Part shown: piece after piece, positions 47,800 through 59,334 of the stretch | Position numbering within the stretch: position 1 is the first letter of the stretch | Layout of the letters: each line of letters begins with the position of its first letter | Source: Corbicula japonica | Taxonomy: Eukaryota > Mollusca > Bivalvia > Venerida > Cyrenidae | Assembly: GCA_038501625.1 (NCBI GenBank) | Contig: JAZAYU010000008.1 | Span: forward strand, 1,550,001 to 1,614,000 | Length of the DNA stretch: 64,000 nucleotides | Direction of reading: 5' to 3' | Position numbers and translations under genes: made by a program | The notes under the pieces: model-generated | What the model was told of the DNA's origin: nothing | The model's database searches: none | Seen by the model: the letters and a program-made list of their open reading frames with translations, nothing else

Positions 47800-48180
47800 A
47801 CCCCTTGTGGTAATCGAACCCTTCAGTGCAGTGGGAGCTCGATCGGTGTCTTGTATTGATGTTCTTGCTGATCAAACTCCAGATATTCTGTTATGGTCAT
47901 CTAGTACTTCCCTTTTGCTTGACACTGTCTTTGGCTACTTACTCTTTGTGTTGTTATGTTTTTGTATCCATACTTGTCGAGCAATTCCGACGACGCAACC
48001 AACTGAGCTAACCGGGACAACCCCTAAAAAGGCTGATCGGATAGCCCTGATTTACTTTATCATCATTGCACGAGATCGGTTATGTTTTTTTTAAATGATA
48101 ACATTACTGACTATATTTACGGGGAGACTTTTCACGGCCGCCACACTGTACTATTACCGCTACTGTGAATTTCAAATGAT
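47800..48180 (-). mobile_element. tRNA-derived SINE copy, minus strand, split by a PLE fragment
   Basis: On the minus strand, in order: the shared module (48180-48115, GTGTGGCGGCCGTG and GTCTCCCCGTAAATATAG), a linker, AGGGCTATCCGATCAGCC, GGGGTTGTCCC, the box-A-like GGTTAGCTCAGTTGG (about 47999-48013), then foreign DNA matching the PLE 3' region (47858-47985), then a box-B-like GGGTTCGATTACC (about 47807-47820). The normal A-to-B spacing is therefore broken by insertion or recombination. Confidence 0.6.
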
Positions 48181-49646
48181 ACTGTCTCTTCCTCTCAAGT
48201 TAATATTTTGTATAATGTATAAAAACTGTCAAATTGTTGCACACATATGATGCATACATGTATTTGAATACAATATTCCTGTAGTTTATATTGACATGAT
48301 ATCATGCTTTACAATACAGTAATCAATTGCCATTAAATTTTGAGATGAAAAGTACATGCTTTGTGTAAAATCAAAGCACTGAAAGTGCTGGAAGCCAATA
48401 AAGCGTAAACATAATAAAAATAAAACAAACCCATAATGTGCAATGTAACATGACCTCCAGTTTAATTTAAGCCATTGTTTATATATATATATATATACTT
48501 CGGGGTATATATAGAATGCTCGTATCATTCTCCCGAAACCTCACTCTCTTTTAAGTGACATGCAACCATTTTGTGAATAATTTAACATATAAATAGGAGT
48601 AGGATCTATGACTACTTACACCCACGATTGTCCTTAGTAAATAAAAAACCCTGGCAAGATATTCATGATTATCGAACAGCTCCGTCTTAAATACGTTCAG
48701 CTACTTTATAATACTCATGAATATCCATTTATTATTAAATAAGAGACGACTTCGCGTCAACAATATCTCCATAAGATTTCATGAAAAAATACAACATATG
48801 GAATCCACGACAACATATGGAGCCCAATTTGAATTTGTTTATATCTGGTGATTTCTTGTCTTGACAGATTTAGGTCAGGACTAGAAAAACGATTTCTACA
48901 CGAATATTCCAGGTACAAAACTAAACTTTGCATCTTCAGACTCCGAAATGTATACCACGGCGAATAGCATTGAGATTTTTTCAAAATCCTGCATTGAAAT
49001 ATTAACTTTGATCGAAAAAAACTAAGTCACCTACCGTTTTCTCGTCGATTTTCGACTAACATATGGAATCCCGGAAGTACAACATATTATTTTAGGCGGA
49101 GCCCACTTTGAAATACATATGTTGGTCTACCCCCTGTGACAGTAGTTGAACTTGATTATGGTAATATAATTTTATATCCATGCTTTATAGCAATACATTT
49201 CAACTTAAAGCAATGCCAATGCCTTATAAATTTCATTTAGTAAATGAAAGAGGCACAACAAATGTTTAGTGTACATATTATAGTGTGGAAATTGTTGGGA
49301 TAGCAAAATTATATTTATTTCTTATATTGTTATAGCTTATTTCTTTTCTTTGTATTTTTCTTGATTATTTCCACTTTTAAAGTAATTACACAGGGACCCT
49401 GTGAAAGGCTATTTGATCTTGGTTTTATGTATAACAATGTGTCACATGGAGTCAGCATTATGTTAATGTAATCATATTTTAATGAAGTGTCCAACCTAAT
49501 AAATCAGATAAAGGAGCTCTTTATATTCATTTCGTTAGCAAAGCCCTTAACAGTCACTCTTTCCCCCACTCTTATCTGTCAACTCTATTCTGACCCTTTT
49601 AATTCATGTGAGGCATCCATCTGATCTGAATCTACACACTTTGAAT
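48181..49646. other. Unassigned intergenic DNA
   Basis: A short (TA)n run lies at about 48480-48497. ACAACATATGGA words recur three or four times between 48790 and 49090. No gene was recognised. Confidence 0.3.
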
Positions 49647-49653
49647 CTTGATC

Positions 49654-50000
49654 CAGTGATTTCAATTAATGCATTTTCTTGCATCTTGATGCAAACAAAT
49701 TTGATCTTTTTTTCACTTTTGACCACACCTAATTTTGAGCTTGGGGTCATTTTGATAAACAAAAATTTTTAAAAAGTGGATTACTTTTGCAAAAATGAGG
49801 ATAAATAATTATTGAGGATATTGCATTTTAAATATGAAGTTAACACTTACTTAACTCTTGAAAATAATTTTAAACAATTTTATAAGTAATAAGTATCACT
49901 TAATACGAGATATGACTTGTGAAGATTTGGTTTTGACCCCTTGAAAATTCTCAACAGGGGTCAAATGACCCCTGGTTTTCAAAAGCTACTGAAATCCCTG
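49654..50000 (+). mobile_element. hAT-like MITE, copy A
   Basis: About 347 bp with ends CAGTGATTTCA and TGAAATCCCTG, flanked by CTTGATC on both sides (49647-49653 and 50001-50007), a probable target-site duplication. The interior has GAGCTTGGGGTCATTTTGAT and repeated ACCCCT/GGGGTCA words. It is related to the copy at 51060 in opposite orientation. It is non-coding. Confidence 0.85.
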
Positions 50001-50269
50001 CTTGATCGCTTGATCAGAAAGTACATGTATCTTAAAGATCTAAACATGAGCAGACTCTGACCACTGATATGCGAGTTGATATGGTCTAACCTTGTCACAC
50101 ATGGAATAAAAGCTTTATCCATGTAGGCCCCTGTTATACTGACTTATGCATAATAATTTATTGACTTATGCATAATAATTTATTTCTACTTACTTGGAAA
50201 GAGTAGACATAAAACATGGAATACTTGTGTTTTGCACAGAAAATCCATTTCTAACTTTAACCCTTAACT

Positions 50270-50460
50270 CCTTAAGTTTATGGCATGGACAAACAGTGTA
50301 GAATTAGATCACCCTACATCTATGATCAGGATCTGCACTGTTCAGTTTTAGATTCATAAGGTTATTTCTAAACAAGATGTGACCAGTGTAGATCCTGATC
50401 AGACGGCACAAATGTTTTGTCTGATCCGGATCTACACTAGATGCACATCCGATAAAAGGC
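50270..50460. repeat. Foldback repeat with ATCTACACT/AGTGTAGAT arms
   Basis: GTGTAGATCCTGATCAGAC and GTCTGATCCGGATCTACAC (about 50385-50440) form a hairpin with one mismatch around a short loop. A related ACATCTATGATCAGGATCTG lies just upstream. The same words occur at 16400-16470. Confidence 0.65.
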
Positions 50461-50717
50461 ATAGAATATATTATATGGCAGAAAGGGGCTCTATATCAAT
50501 CATTTTTAGTTATGCCCCTAGAATGACATGAACAATCTTTCTTAAAGAATATTATCATCTTCAACTAAAATCTATTTCAGAAATTACTCTACTTCATAAA
50601 GCTGTTTCAGTTACTATAACTAAGTTAATGCAGATAATATATTCCTAGTTTGTTGTCAGAAATATTAACCTTTCAATGCCATTTAACACACAAATTACTT
50701 TATTAGAAGATATTATT

Positions 50718-50875
50718 CAGGGACACTAGATGCAGATTCTTGCATTTTGATGCGAGCATATTTGAATTTTTTCACATTTGACCCCCCACCATTTTGAGTT
50801 TGGGGTCATTTTGATGTTGGAGAATTAGAAAAGTGGTCAAATTTTGCCCACATGTCTATTGCATTTTAACCCTTT
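50718..50875 (+). mobile_element. hAT-like MITE fragment, copy B
   Basis: Starts CAGGGACACTAGATGCAG and shares TCTTGCATTTTGATG, TTTTTTCACATTTGACCCC and GAGTTTGGGGTCATTTTGAT with copies A and C. It is truncated on its right side. Confidence 0.75.
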
Positions 50876-51059
50876 ACTTTTTATCTGATTGTGAATCCAC
50901 TAAAATGAGATGAAAATGACTTTTCAGATTTAGCACATAGAGGAACCCCTGGTTAAGAATTATAATTTCTTTTAAATATGTTTTTTTCTTCACAAATTTA
51001 TCACAACCAATGAGCCGGCAACTGTTCTTTGCTTGTTAAAAGAGTTTTTTTAAGAGGTG

Positions 51060-51416
51060 CAGGGATTTCAATAGCTTGTGAAAACCAGGGGTTGTTTGAC
51101 CCCTGTTGAGATTTTTTAAGGGGTCATAATCAAATAGTTTCTAGTCATATCTTGTGTCGATTGAACTAATAAAAGTGCTTTAACTTCATTTAAATATATG
51201 TTCAGGGGTCAAATCAGTATTAACTTTATAATTAAAATGAAATAGACACAATACATTGTATTTATCTTTATTCTTGCAAAATTTGACCATGTTTCATAAA
51301 TTCTTATGCATCAAAATGACCCCAAGCTCAGAATCAGGTGGGGTCAAATGTGGAAAAAACTAATTTGCTTACATCAAAATGCAAGAATCTGCATCTATTG
51401 ATAACTGAAATCCCTG
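51060..51416 (-). mobile_element. hAT-like MITE, copy C
   Basis: 357 bp with perfect 11-bp inverted ends CAGGGATTTCA (51060-51070) and TGAAATCCCTG (51406-51416). The flanks are AGGTG on both sides. Inside, GACCCCAAGCTCAGAATCAG is the reverse complement of the matching part of copy A. The CAGGG end is typical of hAT elements, but no transposase is present. Confidence 0.88.
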
Positions 51417-53436
51417 AGGTGGGAAATCAAGTCAGCGGTTAATCTGCAAGTTTATTCTACACTGATTGTCATAAATTTGTCCTGTAACTGGGATTATTAC
51501 TTAGCGAAAACTAGGTAGTTTAACAATTAAAAATACCGGTTTCCCTATGTGGTCGTACAGATACAACAAATAAATTTCAACAATTTTTGAGCAACAAAAG
51601 CTTTTCCAAAATTAAAGATGCTGCATTATTTGATTTCATATCTGGGACCTGCTAAATATAAATATATCAGGGCGGTCTTAAAGCTTGGCCGTTTGTCTCT
51701 GGCTGCAGGCCTAATAGTCTGCATGTCCTGGGCTGTATAGTTCATTAATCTGGGCCAAATCACCTGGCCATATCGTCTATATATCATTGAGACTTAGAAA
51801 GCGAATTTCAGCTATTCTTGCAAACAAATACAACTATTTACCGTGTAAAGACCTGTAAACCTGGACGGTGTAACTGCCGGTGTGATACAGAACTTTGTTT
51901 ACAAAAGTGATCGAAGTCAAAGAGTCTTTCTTTACATCCTCACCAGAAAATGTAAACAATAATCAGATGTGTGTCCATGCAGCTGGTTTATACAAATCAT
52001 TAAATGCAAAATATGCCAAACTTTTAAAGGAAAGTTGATTGCATTTTATGCATACAATGACTGCACACATGCAATTTTTGGGATACAGTTGAAACAGTTT
52101 CAAAACTCTCTACGGAAATTACACAGTGTCTGTAATAAATTTTTTGTTGATGTCTGTGTTTATTTGTAATCCTTTCAGGATTTCATGTACTATCTCCCAT
52201 GTTTTATTCCACTTCCGAAAAATCATATTTGGCATCATATTCATGATTTTCACAATTTAAATTCGCACAAAACATTAGCTAGACAGCATATAGAGCGCTC
52301 TATTTGTTGAAACAATATCTTCGAAAGTGTTCAGTGTTTTAGGCAAATACAATCGAGGGGCGGTCACTGGAGTTGTGTGTAGTATGGGCTAAACCCCGTA
52401 CGTGTTACGTAACACACTATCGACACGTTATATATTTTAAATAAAGCAAAAATAACACCCCAAAATACTGAAATACTTCCAAATTTTTGCAGCGTGTCTG
52501 CGTTCAGAATATGCGTTCAGAATATTGCCATTTGACGTCATTGTGATTGTCTTACACATACGCAGTTTATTTAATCATTATATCGATACTATCAGTGTGC
52601 CTTTGTTGCTTTTATTGAGTAAGCGTTTTACTTATTATTTTTTAAAAGCAATCAATTTAAATGATCGTTAACAACTGATTTTCTATGATTGATTTTGGAA
52701 CTCTTTTCTGACCTCTACCGGAAGCTGTGCTTCGACTTTTTCATTTTAGCGCACCTGCTGAAAGGTTTGTGATTCCGGATCTCCATCTCTATAGCCAACG
52801 GTAAACCGCTGGCTAAAAATGTTACAGATGTATACTTTTCTACATCTCCAATGAATGAGGACGACAACGCAGACATAGAAAAGCAGAAACAAAATTCAAG
52901 ACAAAAGGAACTTATCAACTAAAAACAATCATCCAACACTAGATAAAAATTACAAAAAAGAACAAGAAAATTTGCAACAAAGGAACAAATCACGAATGGC
53001 AGAAAATAACTCGAAAACAAAAATACCTTTTCAATACTCATGGCTAATGGCAGACGAATTAAACCAGAACCAGTAACTGAACAATATAACAACCATCCCG
53101 ATACTGGAGAATTCTTTTTACGAACAGAGCGTAAGCATAAATCTCTAACCTAGCAGAATCACTGCGGGGAATCACTTAGTTTTGTTTCGATACCATGTAC
53201 GGTTAATGGCCGACCAAAATCGCCGGTAAGTTCATCTTTTTAAGTTATTGTATAGCCCACATCGGTTAATACTTTTCAAGATATTGCCTTTCGTACATGG
53301 AATTGAATTACTTTTCCGTTGGTACCTAATTTTCTCCTCAGAGTTGTGCTTATTTACCTTTTAAATTTGTTTTATTTACAGTGTTTATTTGGGATACATT
53401 TTTCACGAACATATTTCATTTATATAATTTCTTAAA
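51417..53436. other. Unassigned intergenic DNA
   Basis: No gene was recognised. Between about 52860 and 53160 the composition becomes A-rich on the plus strand, with a short translatable piece LMANGRRIKPEPVTEQ near 53040. This may be another decayed retroelement leader. Confidence 0.3.
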
Positions 53437-53720
53437 ATGATACATTTCATATTATTTTCTTTACTTATAATGTTTAGCATAATATTTAATTTATCAAACA
53501 GAAAGCTCAATCAAGCTGAAATGTCTCTTTTGTTGAAAGGACTCAAATATGCTCCCAACCTGAACACGAAAACACACAAGAAAGACAATCGGACCTCTTT
53601 GAATTTCATCGGAAATTAAGACTGAACGAGTTCTTTTACAATATCAAATCAACCGACGCAGAGGACTCACTAGTAAAAACAAAAGCAATAGCCTTCAACA
53701 TCAAACAGAGATAGCTCATG
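53437..53720 (+). pseudogene. Decayed fragment resembling a PLE N-terminal region
   Basis: The first frame gives IFNLSNRKLNQAEMSLLLKG and LKYAP. After a frameshift the next gives ERQSDLFEFHRKLRLNEFF and YNIKSTDAEDSLVKTKA. A 'LLxKGLKxxP...EFxRKLRLxEFF' pattern is familiar from N-terminal parts of invertebrate PLE-type proteins. The recognition is from memory of the pattern, not from a search. No downstream reverse transcriptase follows. Confidence 0.45.
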
Positions 53721-53810
53721 ACAATCCAAGCAAATGACAAAGGTACTCAAAGCCTTTATCCAAACACTTTTGACAAATGAATGTTACTGAGATCCTAATT
53801 TACATTTACA

Positions 53811-53990
53811 AACCTTAGTTAGCTCAATTGGTTGCGTCGCAGGAATTGCAGAGCTAGGCGCTGTCGCCGTGATGGTGCGGGTTCGCTCCCAGCTAGAGGC
53901 ACTTTCATTTGAAATTCACAGTAGCGCTATTTGTGCAGTGTGGCGGTCGTAAAAAGTCTCCCCGTAAATATAGTTAGTACTGTTATAAGT
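53811..53990 (+). mobile_element. tRNA-derived SINE, copy 1 with tail module
   Basis: Box A TTAGCTCAATTGG (53819-53831) and box B GGGTTCGCTCCC (53879-53890) mark an RNA polymerase III internal promoter. They are followed by AGCTAGAGGCACTTTCATTT and then the tail module (GAAATTCACAGTAGCG, GTGTGGCGGTCGT, AAAAGTCTCCCCGTAAATAT). Acceptor-stem pairing is absent, so this is not a tRNA gene. Confidence 0.75.
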
Positions 53991-54019
53991 AAAAATAACC
54001 CGTTACCGATGTCATGCAG

Positions 54020-54165
54020 TGATTGTTACGTATATCAGGGCTATCCGATCAACCTTTTAGGGGTTGTCCCGGTTAGCTCAATTGGATGCGTCGCAGGAAT
54101 TGCAGGGCTAGGCGCTGTCGCCGTGACGGTGCGGGTTCGCTCCCAGCTAGAGGCACTTTCATTAG
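54020..54165 (+). mobile_element. tRNA-derived SINE, copy 2 (head only)
   Basis: ATATCAGGGCTATCCGATCA, GGGGTTGTCCC, box A at 54073-54085 and box B at 54133-54144, ending GAGGCACTTTCATT. It is nearly identical to copy 1 over the head and lies 250 bp downstream in the same orientation. The minus-strand copy at 47800-48180 shows the same module-linker-head order. Confidence 0.78.
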
Positions 54166-57100
54166 AAAGCTTAATTATAATTTATAAATTGCGCATGCGT
54201 GAAGTATTGCGGTCTAGATAATTTCTCTGATGAAAAATGACGCAAAATTAAAAAAAGTGATTTTGGAAATTATAATATGGACTAATATGGATTAATTTCT
54301 GATTTTCTATAAAACTGATGCACTGAAACAGAAAATAAGAACCCGTATTCAGACGACAAAGAAATCACACGAAATATGGCAACTGGTCAAATCTCTACAA
54401 GTTCACAACTTCCTCCAGTGGTTTCCCAGCAGACACCAACAAATATCGGTCAGTCTTTCTTATGCCCACACCAATGAATCATATGAACCCCTAATTTTAC
54501 GCACAACAAACTCCGTATTTTACTAACATGGCGTCGGGTAGTTCCGTAAAAGTAAAAACTTGTCACTTTCACCGTTTTTTGGATTGTTTGCCTTTCCTTT
54601 TTTAATAATAAATAAAAAAGTTGTCATTCCTGGTGTAGTGAAAAAGAAAAGGGATTTTAGTGTAACGGACCATTTTTATTTCACACTTGAATACCAAAAT
54701 TTTTATATAATTCAGAGAAACTAAATAACTTGTCAGTTTTTTCCATATTTTCATTTACGTAGGATTTTAAATTACATGGGTGAAACCGTATCTGGTATGA
54801 TAGCTTATATAATCATATTTTCTTTCTACGAAAGTTGTTTGCGTCGTCTTCTTGTTGTAAAGAATACGACTTAAATAGTACTTAAACTTTATTTTCAAAT
54901 ACACCTTACGTTTGTTTAAATATGCTCTAACTAGATTTTTGAAGGCTCGCTGCTTTTTGTAAATAAAGCTCATTGAGAATCCTGAGAAGAGACATATCTT
55001 ACGTCACCCTAACGGTATAATCCTTTTGTCTTTTCATAAGGAGTACCTGCTTAGTGTTATTATCCATAAAACATTTTACCAAATGATTTGTGTGAATTAG
55101 CAGGAATAATATCCTGTAATAGAACATGTTAGTCCCATGTGGTTGCAATCAATCACCGTTGTAGGCGGTGTCATTTGTCCTTTTCCTCTCCCCTTGTTAT
55201 GAATTGGCAATATAGGTAATTGATAGCGCTTTGATGATGTGTAGGAGGGCTCTATTCTGTATAATTCAATGGCATTTATGTACTTGCACTTTGTATAACA
55301 TGACGAAAGACAATGATATTTAAGAAACCAAAGGTCAGATAGACTCATGATAACGGGCACTGATCAGGCGTCTTTTATATCAGTGGACCCATTCTTTACT
55401 AAGGAGTTATTACTGATATAGTATCACATACACACGAAAGTGAAACGTTGGAAATGTGTTTCTTGTTGATCAAGTTGTTGCATTTTTGTTTTTGGAAATG
55501 CAACAACGCAATTATCTACGTCCAAAATGACAGAACTATGTCATTTGTGTACTTAGATTTTGCCACGAAAACAAAGTAGGATATGAGTTTCCTGTATCAT
55601 AATTTTTTCATCAAACTTTCAATATATTACTAACGACAACATGAATATGATATAGCCAAACCTGTAGGCCAAGGTCACATTGGACACAGTCATGTTTCTT
55701 TTGTCTTTTTTGTCACGAAAATTTGAAGTTATGTATAACTTTGCCATATCTTAACAATTCTTCATTAAATTTTTAATTCATCACCCCAGTGGCAAATTGA
55801 TTTCCTTTGTTTGTCGTGTCTTTTTAGAAATAGATAGTTGTATAAATCAAGCTCTTTTGCTGTGTTTAGAGGCTGTGTCTTCTGGATGTGTCTTCTAACG
55901 AATGTAGTCCTGCAAATGACCGTACTCTTCTTGCCACATAAGCTATGCCCGCTGTGAATACACTTGCACCTATGCAGCATTATGTAATGTAACACCCTGT
56001 ATTTTACGTACAGTCACTGCGTAAGTTCCGCTTTCTAATTCTAATGCAGATATGCCCTATTGAGTATGGCAGGGTAAGTTGTGTTTTTGCCTTAAATTTG
56101 TCTACAGCTGGTGGAAGTAAAACACCTCACTTTATATTTGCAACTCTTTATGGTCTTGAAATATGTAACTGCCACACATCAATGGTTTCGATTGATGCAT
56201 GGCGCCAAATGTGAGTTATGATATTAAGGTTACCGAAGAATGAACTTATACGCTAGCCTTTATATTCTTTTACTTCAGTCAAATGCTTTATTTGGATTAT
56301 CATGCACATGTTTAAACATCTTGCCTGAAATTGAAATTCATGCTGATTTCGTGGAGTACGATACTGCCATAATTCCTTTTTCATTAGCTGACTTCGTTGA
56401 TTTAAATGGTTTTACCCATCTGACAGATAATTTACATATGGCATTGTACCTTATTATTATATAGTTTTTTTTTATCTCATCTCTTAATGAGACTCGATAT
56501 AATATTTAAAGAAAACAAAAAGATTTATGTTTTTGCTTAAAACACGAAATTGTATCAGTTGCACAAAGAAATATCAAAGTCGATGCAAGGTTTGTTTTGA
56601 CGTCTATTGTACAGAAATATTTAAATAAGACAAAATGTTTATATGTTGGTAATTAAAATTTTACCTATAGCATGTAAATATACATGGTGTTTCATAATAT
56701 GAGTCCTTATTTTATTAAACTGTAATTCCTATAAAATAAAAAGATACAGTTGTGTCAAAACAAAAACCTTGTAGCAGACATGATAACATTTATTTTGGTA
56801 CATAAAACATACATAAACCGGCCATGGTAATTGTGTATCAGCCAACTTAGCTGTGTCTGCTAAATGTGACATTTCCTGATTTGCTATTTTACTTTTTTGC
56901 AAATGTACCATATTTACAGAATGTGTTCGTTACGACGTCAATTTTGAGCAATCACAATGTCAAGTCTGCCTTTGAAATTGTCCTTCACCTTGCGGTATGT
57001 CTCTGGTGTAATTATGTCTTTTCCAAAATCTGCAGTTCTGTTTGTTCACTTTAAACAGCATTTAAATCAAAGAGTGGCTAATCAGAAAACCATCGCTGAT

Positions 57101-57819
57101 CAATGATGCCAGTGTTAGTGTTTCATTAGTGACCGAATGATAGCCAGCTTGAAATGACTTGTGTTTACTACCGTTTTAAGTGATTTCGATCGATAATACA
57201 ATTTTACATTTTCACAGTTATGTTCCTTTGACAGCGTCATTACTAGAACAGTACACAAGGAAATGACGACATTTTATAACGTCATGATTTAAACATTTTC
57301 TCATACTTAATGTTTGTATAAAAAGCATTTCTTCAACCTTTAAAATGATACATAATTTCATACGATAGATAAACAAATATACCAAATATGCAACTTTCAT
57401 ATAAGAACAGATATTATGAAACACCATGTATGATATAAGAGACTACGCGAAATCAAAAATACATGGTATAAAAGATGAACGTGTGAATTTGCCCTGAAAT
57501 AGTATTTTTCTACCTTCAAACTTTGTTATTCTTTCCCATACTGACAAGAAAGACAATGTCTACTGTAACTATAGACACATGGAACCTACATACAGGTTAA
57601 AGCCGTGAAAAAGTCAATTTCTACACAATGAGTTACTGGAGCTCTGTCTAAATAAGGTGTTCGCACAAAAATTACTGAACTAAATCAAGTTAAACAATGA
57701 CACTGTGCGGTTTTTAATTTGCCATCTATCCCTTAAATAATATAAAATCATATAGTATCTATAAACATGGGTCAATTCAACCTGCAAACCTCCAGGTCTT
57801 TTAATGTCATCAATGCGAA
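54166..57819. other. Unassigned intergenic DNA
   Basis: No gene was recognised. A weak PLE-terminus relic (CACCCCAGTGGCAAATTGAT ... GGCTGTGTCTTCTGGATGTG) lies at 55785-55895, and another fragment (TAGCTGTGTCTGCTAAATGT) near 56848. A small hairpin around GTTGTTGCATTT and AAATGCAACAAC occurs near 55472-55505. Confidence 0.35.
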
Positions 57820-57823
57820 TTAA

Positions 57824-58325
57824 GAGGTCGCAAACATTGCAAATGGCGAAAACTAGCTAAAATTTCAAAAATGAATTTTGGGGGAAATACTTATTGCCAC
57901 CTACATTTTAGTAAAGAAATGTATTTAGCTATGGAAGTAGTTAATGTTTGCAAGCTCAATTTAGTCTTATTCATGTTCTAATTACCAAGCACATACTAAA
58001 ACAAAAGAAAACCCGTTTGCATAAGAACTCTGAAATTCATGGACAATATACCAAAGCAACTCATACCTGAAATAAGTATACGTATGCTGGTCTACAATGT
58101 TTAGTGCCAATTCGTCAAAAAAAAATGTTAGGGTTTTCAAGAAATTCTAGGAAAACTTATTTCCTGGTTCAAACTGAAAGTAGAAATCTACTTTCGGTTT
58201 GAAACAGGAAGTAAGTTTTACATTTACATTTCTTTACTAAAATCTAGGTGGCAATAAGTATTTCCCACAAAATTCATTTTTGAAATTTTTGCCTGTTTTT
58301 CGCCATTTGCAATGTTTGCGACCCC
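57824..58325. mobile_element. TTAA-flanked foldback element of about 500 bp
   Basis: Inverted arms of about 100 bp: GAGGTCGCAAACATTGCAAA at the left (57824 on) and TTTGCAATGTTTGCGACCCC at the right (ending 58325). They share CTTATTGCCACCTA and TTTAGTAAAGAAATG. TTAA lies on each side (57820-57823, 58326-58329). A second hairpin near the right arm pairs TGGTTCAAACTGAAAGTAG with CTACTTTCGGTTTGAAACA (about 58166-58207). The TTAA target suggests piggyBac-type mobilisation, but the end sequence is not the usual one. Confidence 0.85.
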
Positions 58326-58329
58326 TTAA

Positions 58330-59334
58330 ACACGATTTACCACTGACCGTTCCCAAGCGGCGACCCTCATGTTCACTTTTATATTTTTGAAATTGGTCTA
58401 AGTACAAACTTATAATCTCTCTATCTCTCCTCTACCTGGCTCTAATGGGATGCTGGGCTTTCATAGTATAATTTAACCTGATTTGCGAATGACCTTTGTT
58501 GCCAACAAGGTTAAACGCATTTTCACTTCCTGGGCTGAATAACTATAGTAAGACTGTTCTAGTTCGATGGATTCTAGACAACTGCGATAACATTTTAGGT
58601 GGTTTGTCCACCTTTCAGTTTTTACGATGCTTTTAGGTTATATCAAGGAGCCGAAATGTGTCGGGTGTGTGAAATCATAAGTTCATTAATGTTCATTTCT
58701 TATATGACTTGTAAAGTTCTAGTCGCTTGGCATATCAATTATTGAGCATAGGCCTACGAATATTTAATGTCATGCAAAAACTATAAATAATAAAAGTGAA
58801 ATTGGTAGTAATTTTTTACCTTGAAAACAGACTTTCTGCGGGAGTCCAAACTTCCTATACTTTCACTTTTGTCAAAAATTCCTGATACACAAAGGCAGTC
58901 CATAATAAGGACAACAATGTCATAGAATCTTATTCACTAAGCCATATCAGAAATGTACAAAAACAACATTCTCAAAGTGACTTCACACTAAAATTTGGCA
59001 TCCATGTTTGTTTACTAATTTCTCAAAATGCAAGGTATGGTGTATAATATAGGGCATAACTTTCAATGCTATGTCAAACTGAACTGTTTCAAAATATTGT
59101 GAATCTTTAAACGACACTGTCAGTTGTTCAGCCCTACGTCAGTAAACTGTGTTTATAATTTCGCAAATTGTGCAACAGCGGTCCTTTTCAAGCAGTTACA
59201 TTATTTCCTTGACTTGACATAACGAAATTTGAATTTTGAATGCTGTTAAATGTTTAAAAAAGAGAAAAGGCGTATGGTAGTGATTTTTTGCTTAATGAAT
59301 ATTTTATAGAAAGTATAGATATATTACTACATTA
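58330..59334. other. Unassigned intergenic DNA with a PLE terminus relic
   Basis: 58330-58450 keeps TTTACCACTGACCGTTCC, AAGCGGCGACCCTC and CTCTACCTGGCTC, a diverged PLE 3' end. Nothing was recognised in the remainder. Confidence 0.35.

Noticed and set aside
47792..48094. 100-codon plus frame
   Set aside because: It crosses SINE and PLE 3' sequences on the wrong strand and has no domain.
54061..54150. A genuine tRNA gene
   Set aside because: Boxes A and B are present, but the acceptor arms do not pair and spacing is too long. Near-identical heads occur in repeats, so this is a SINE.
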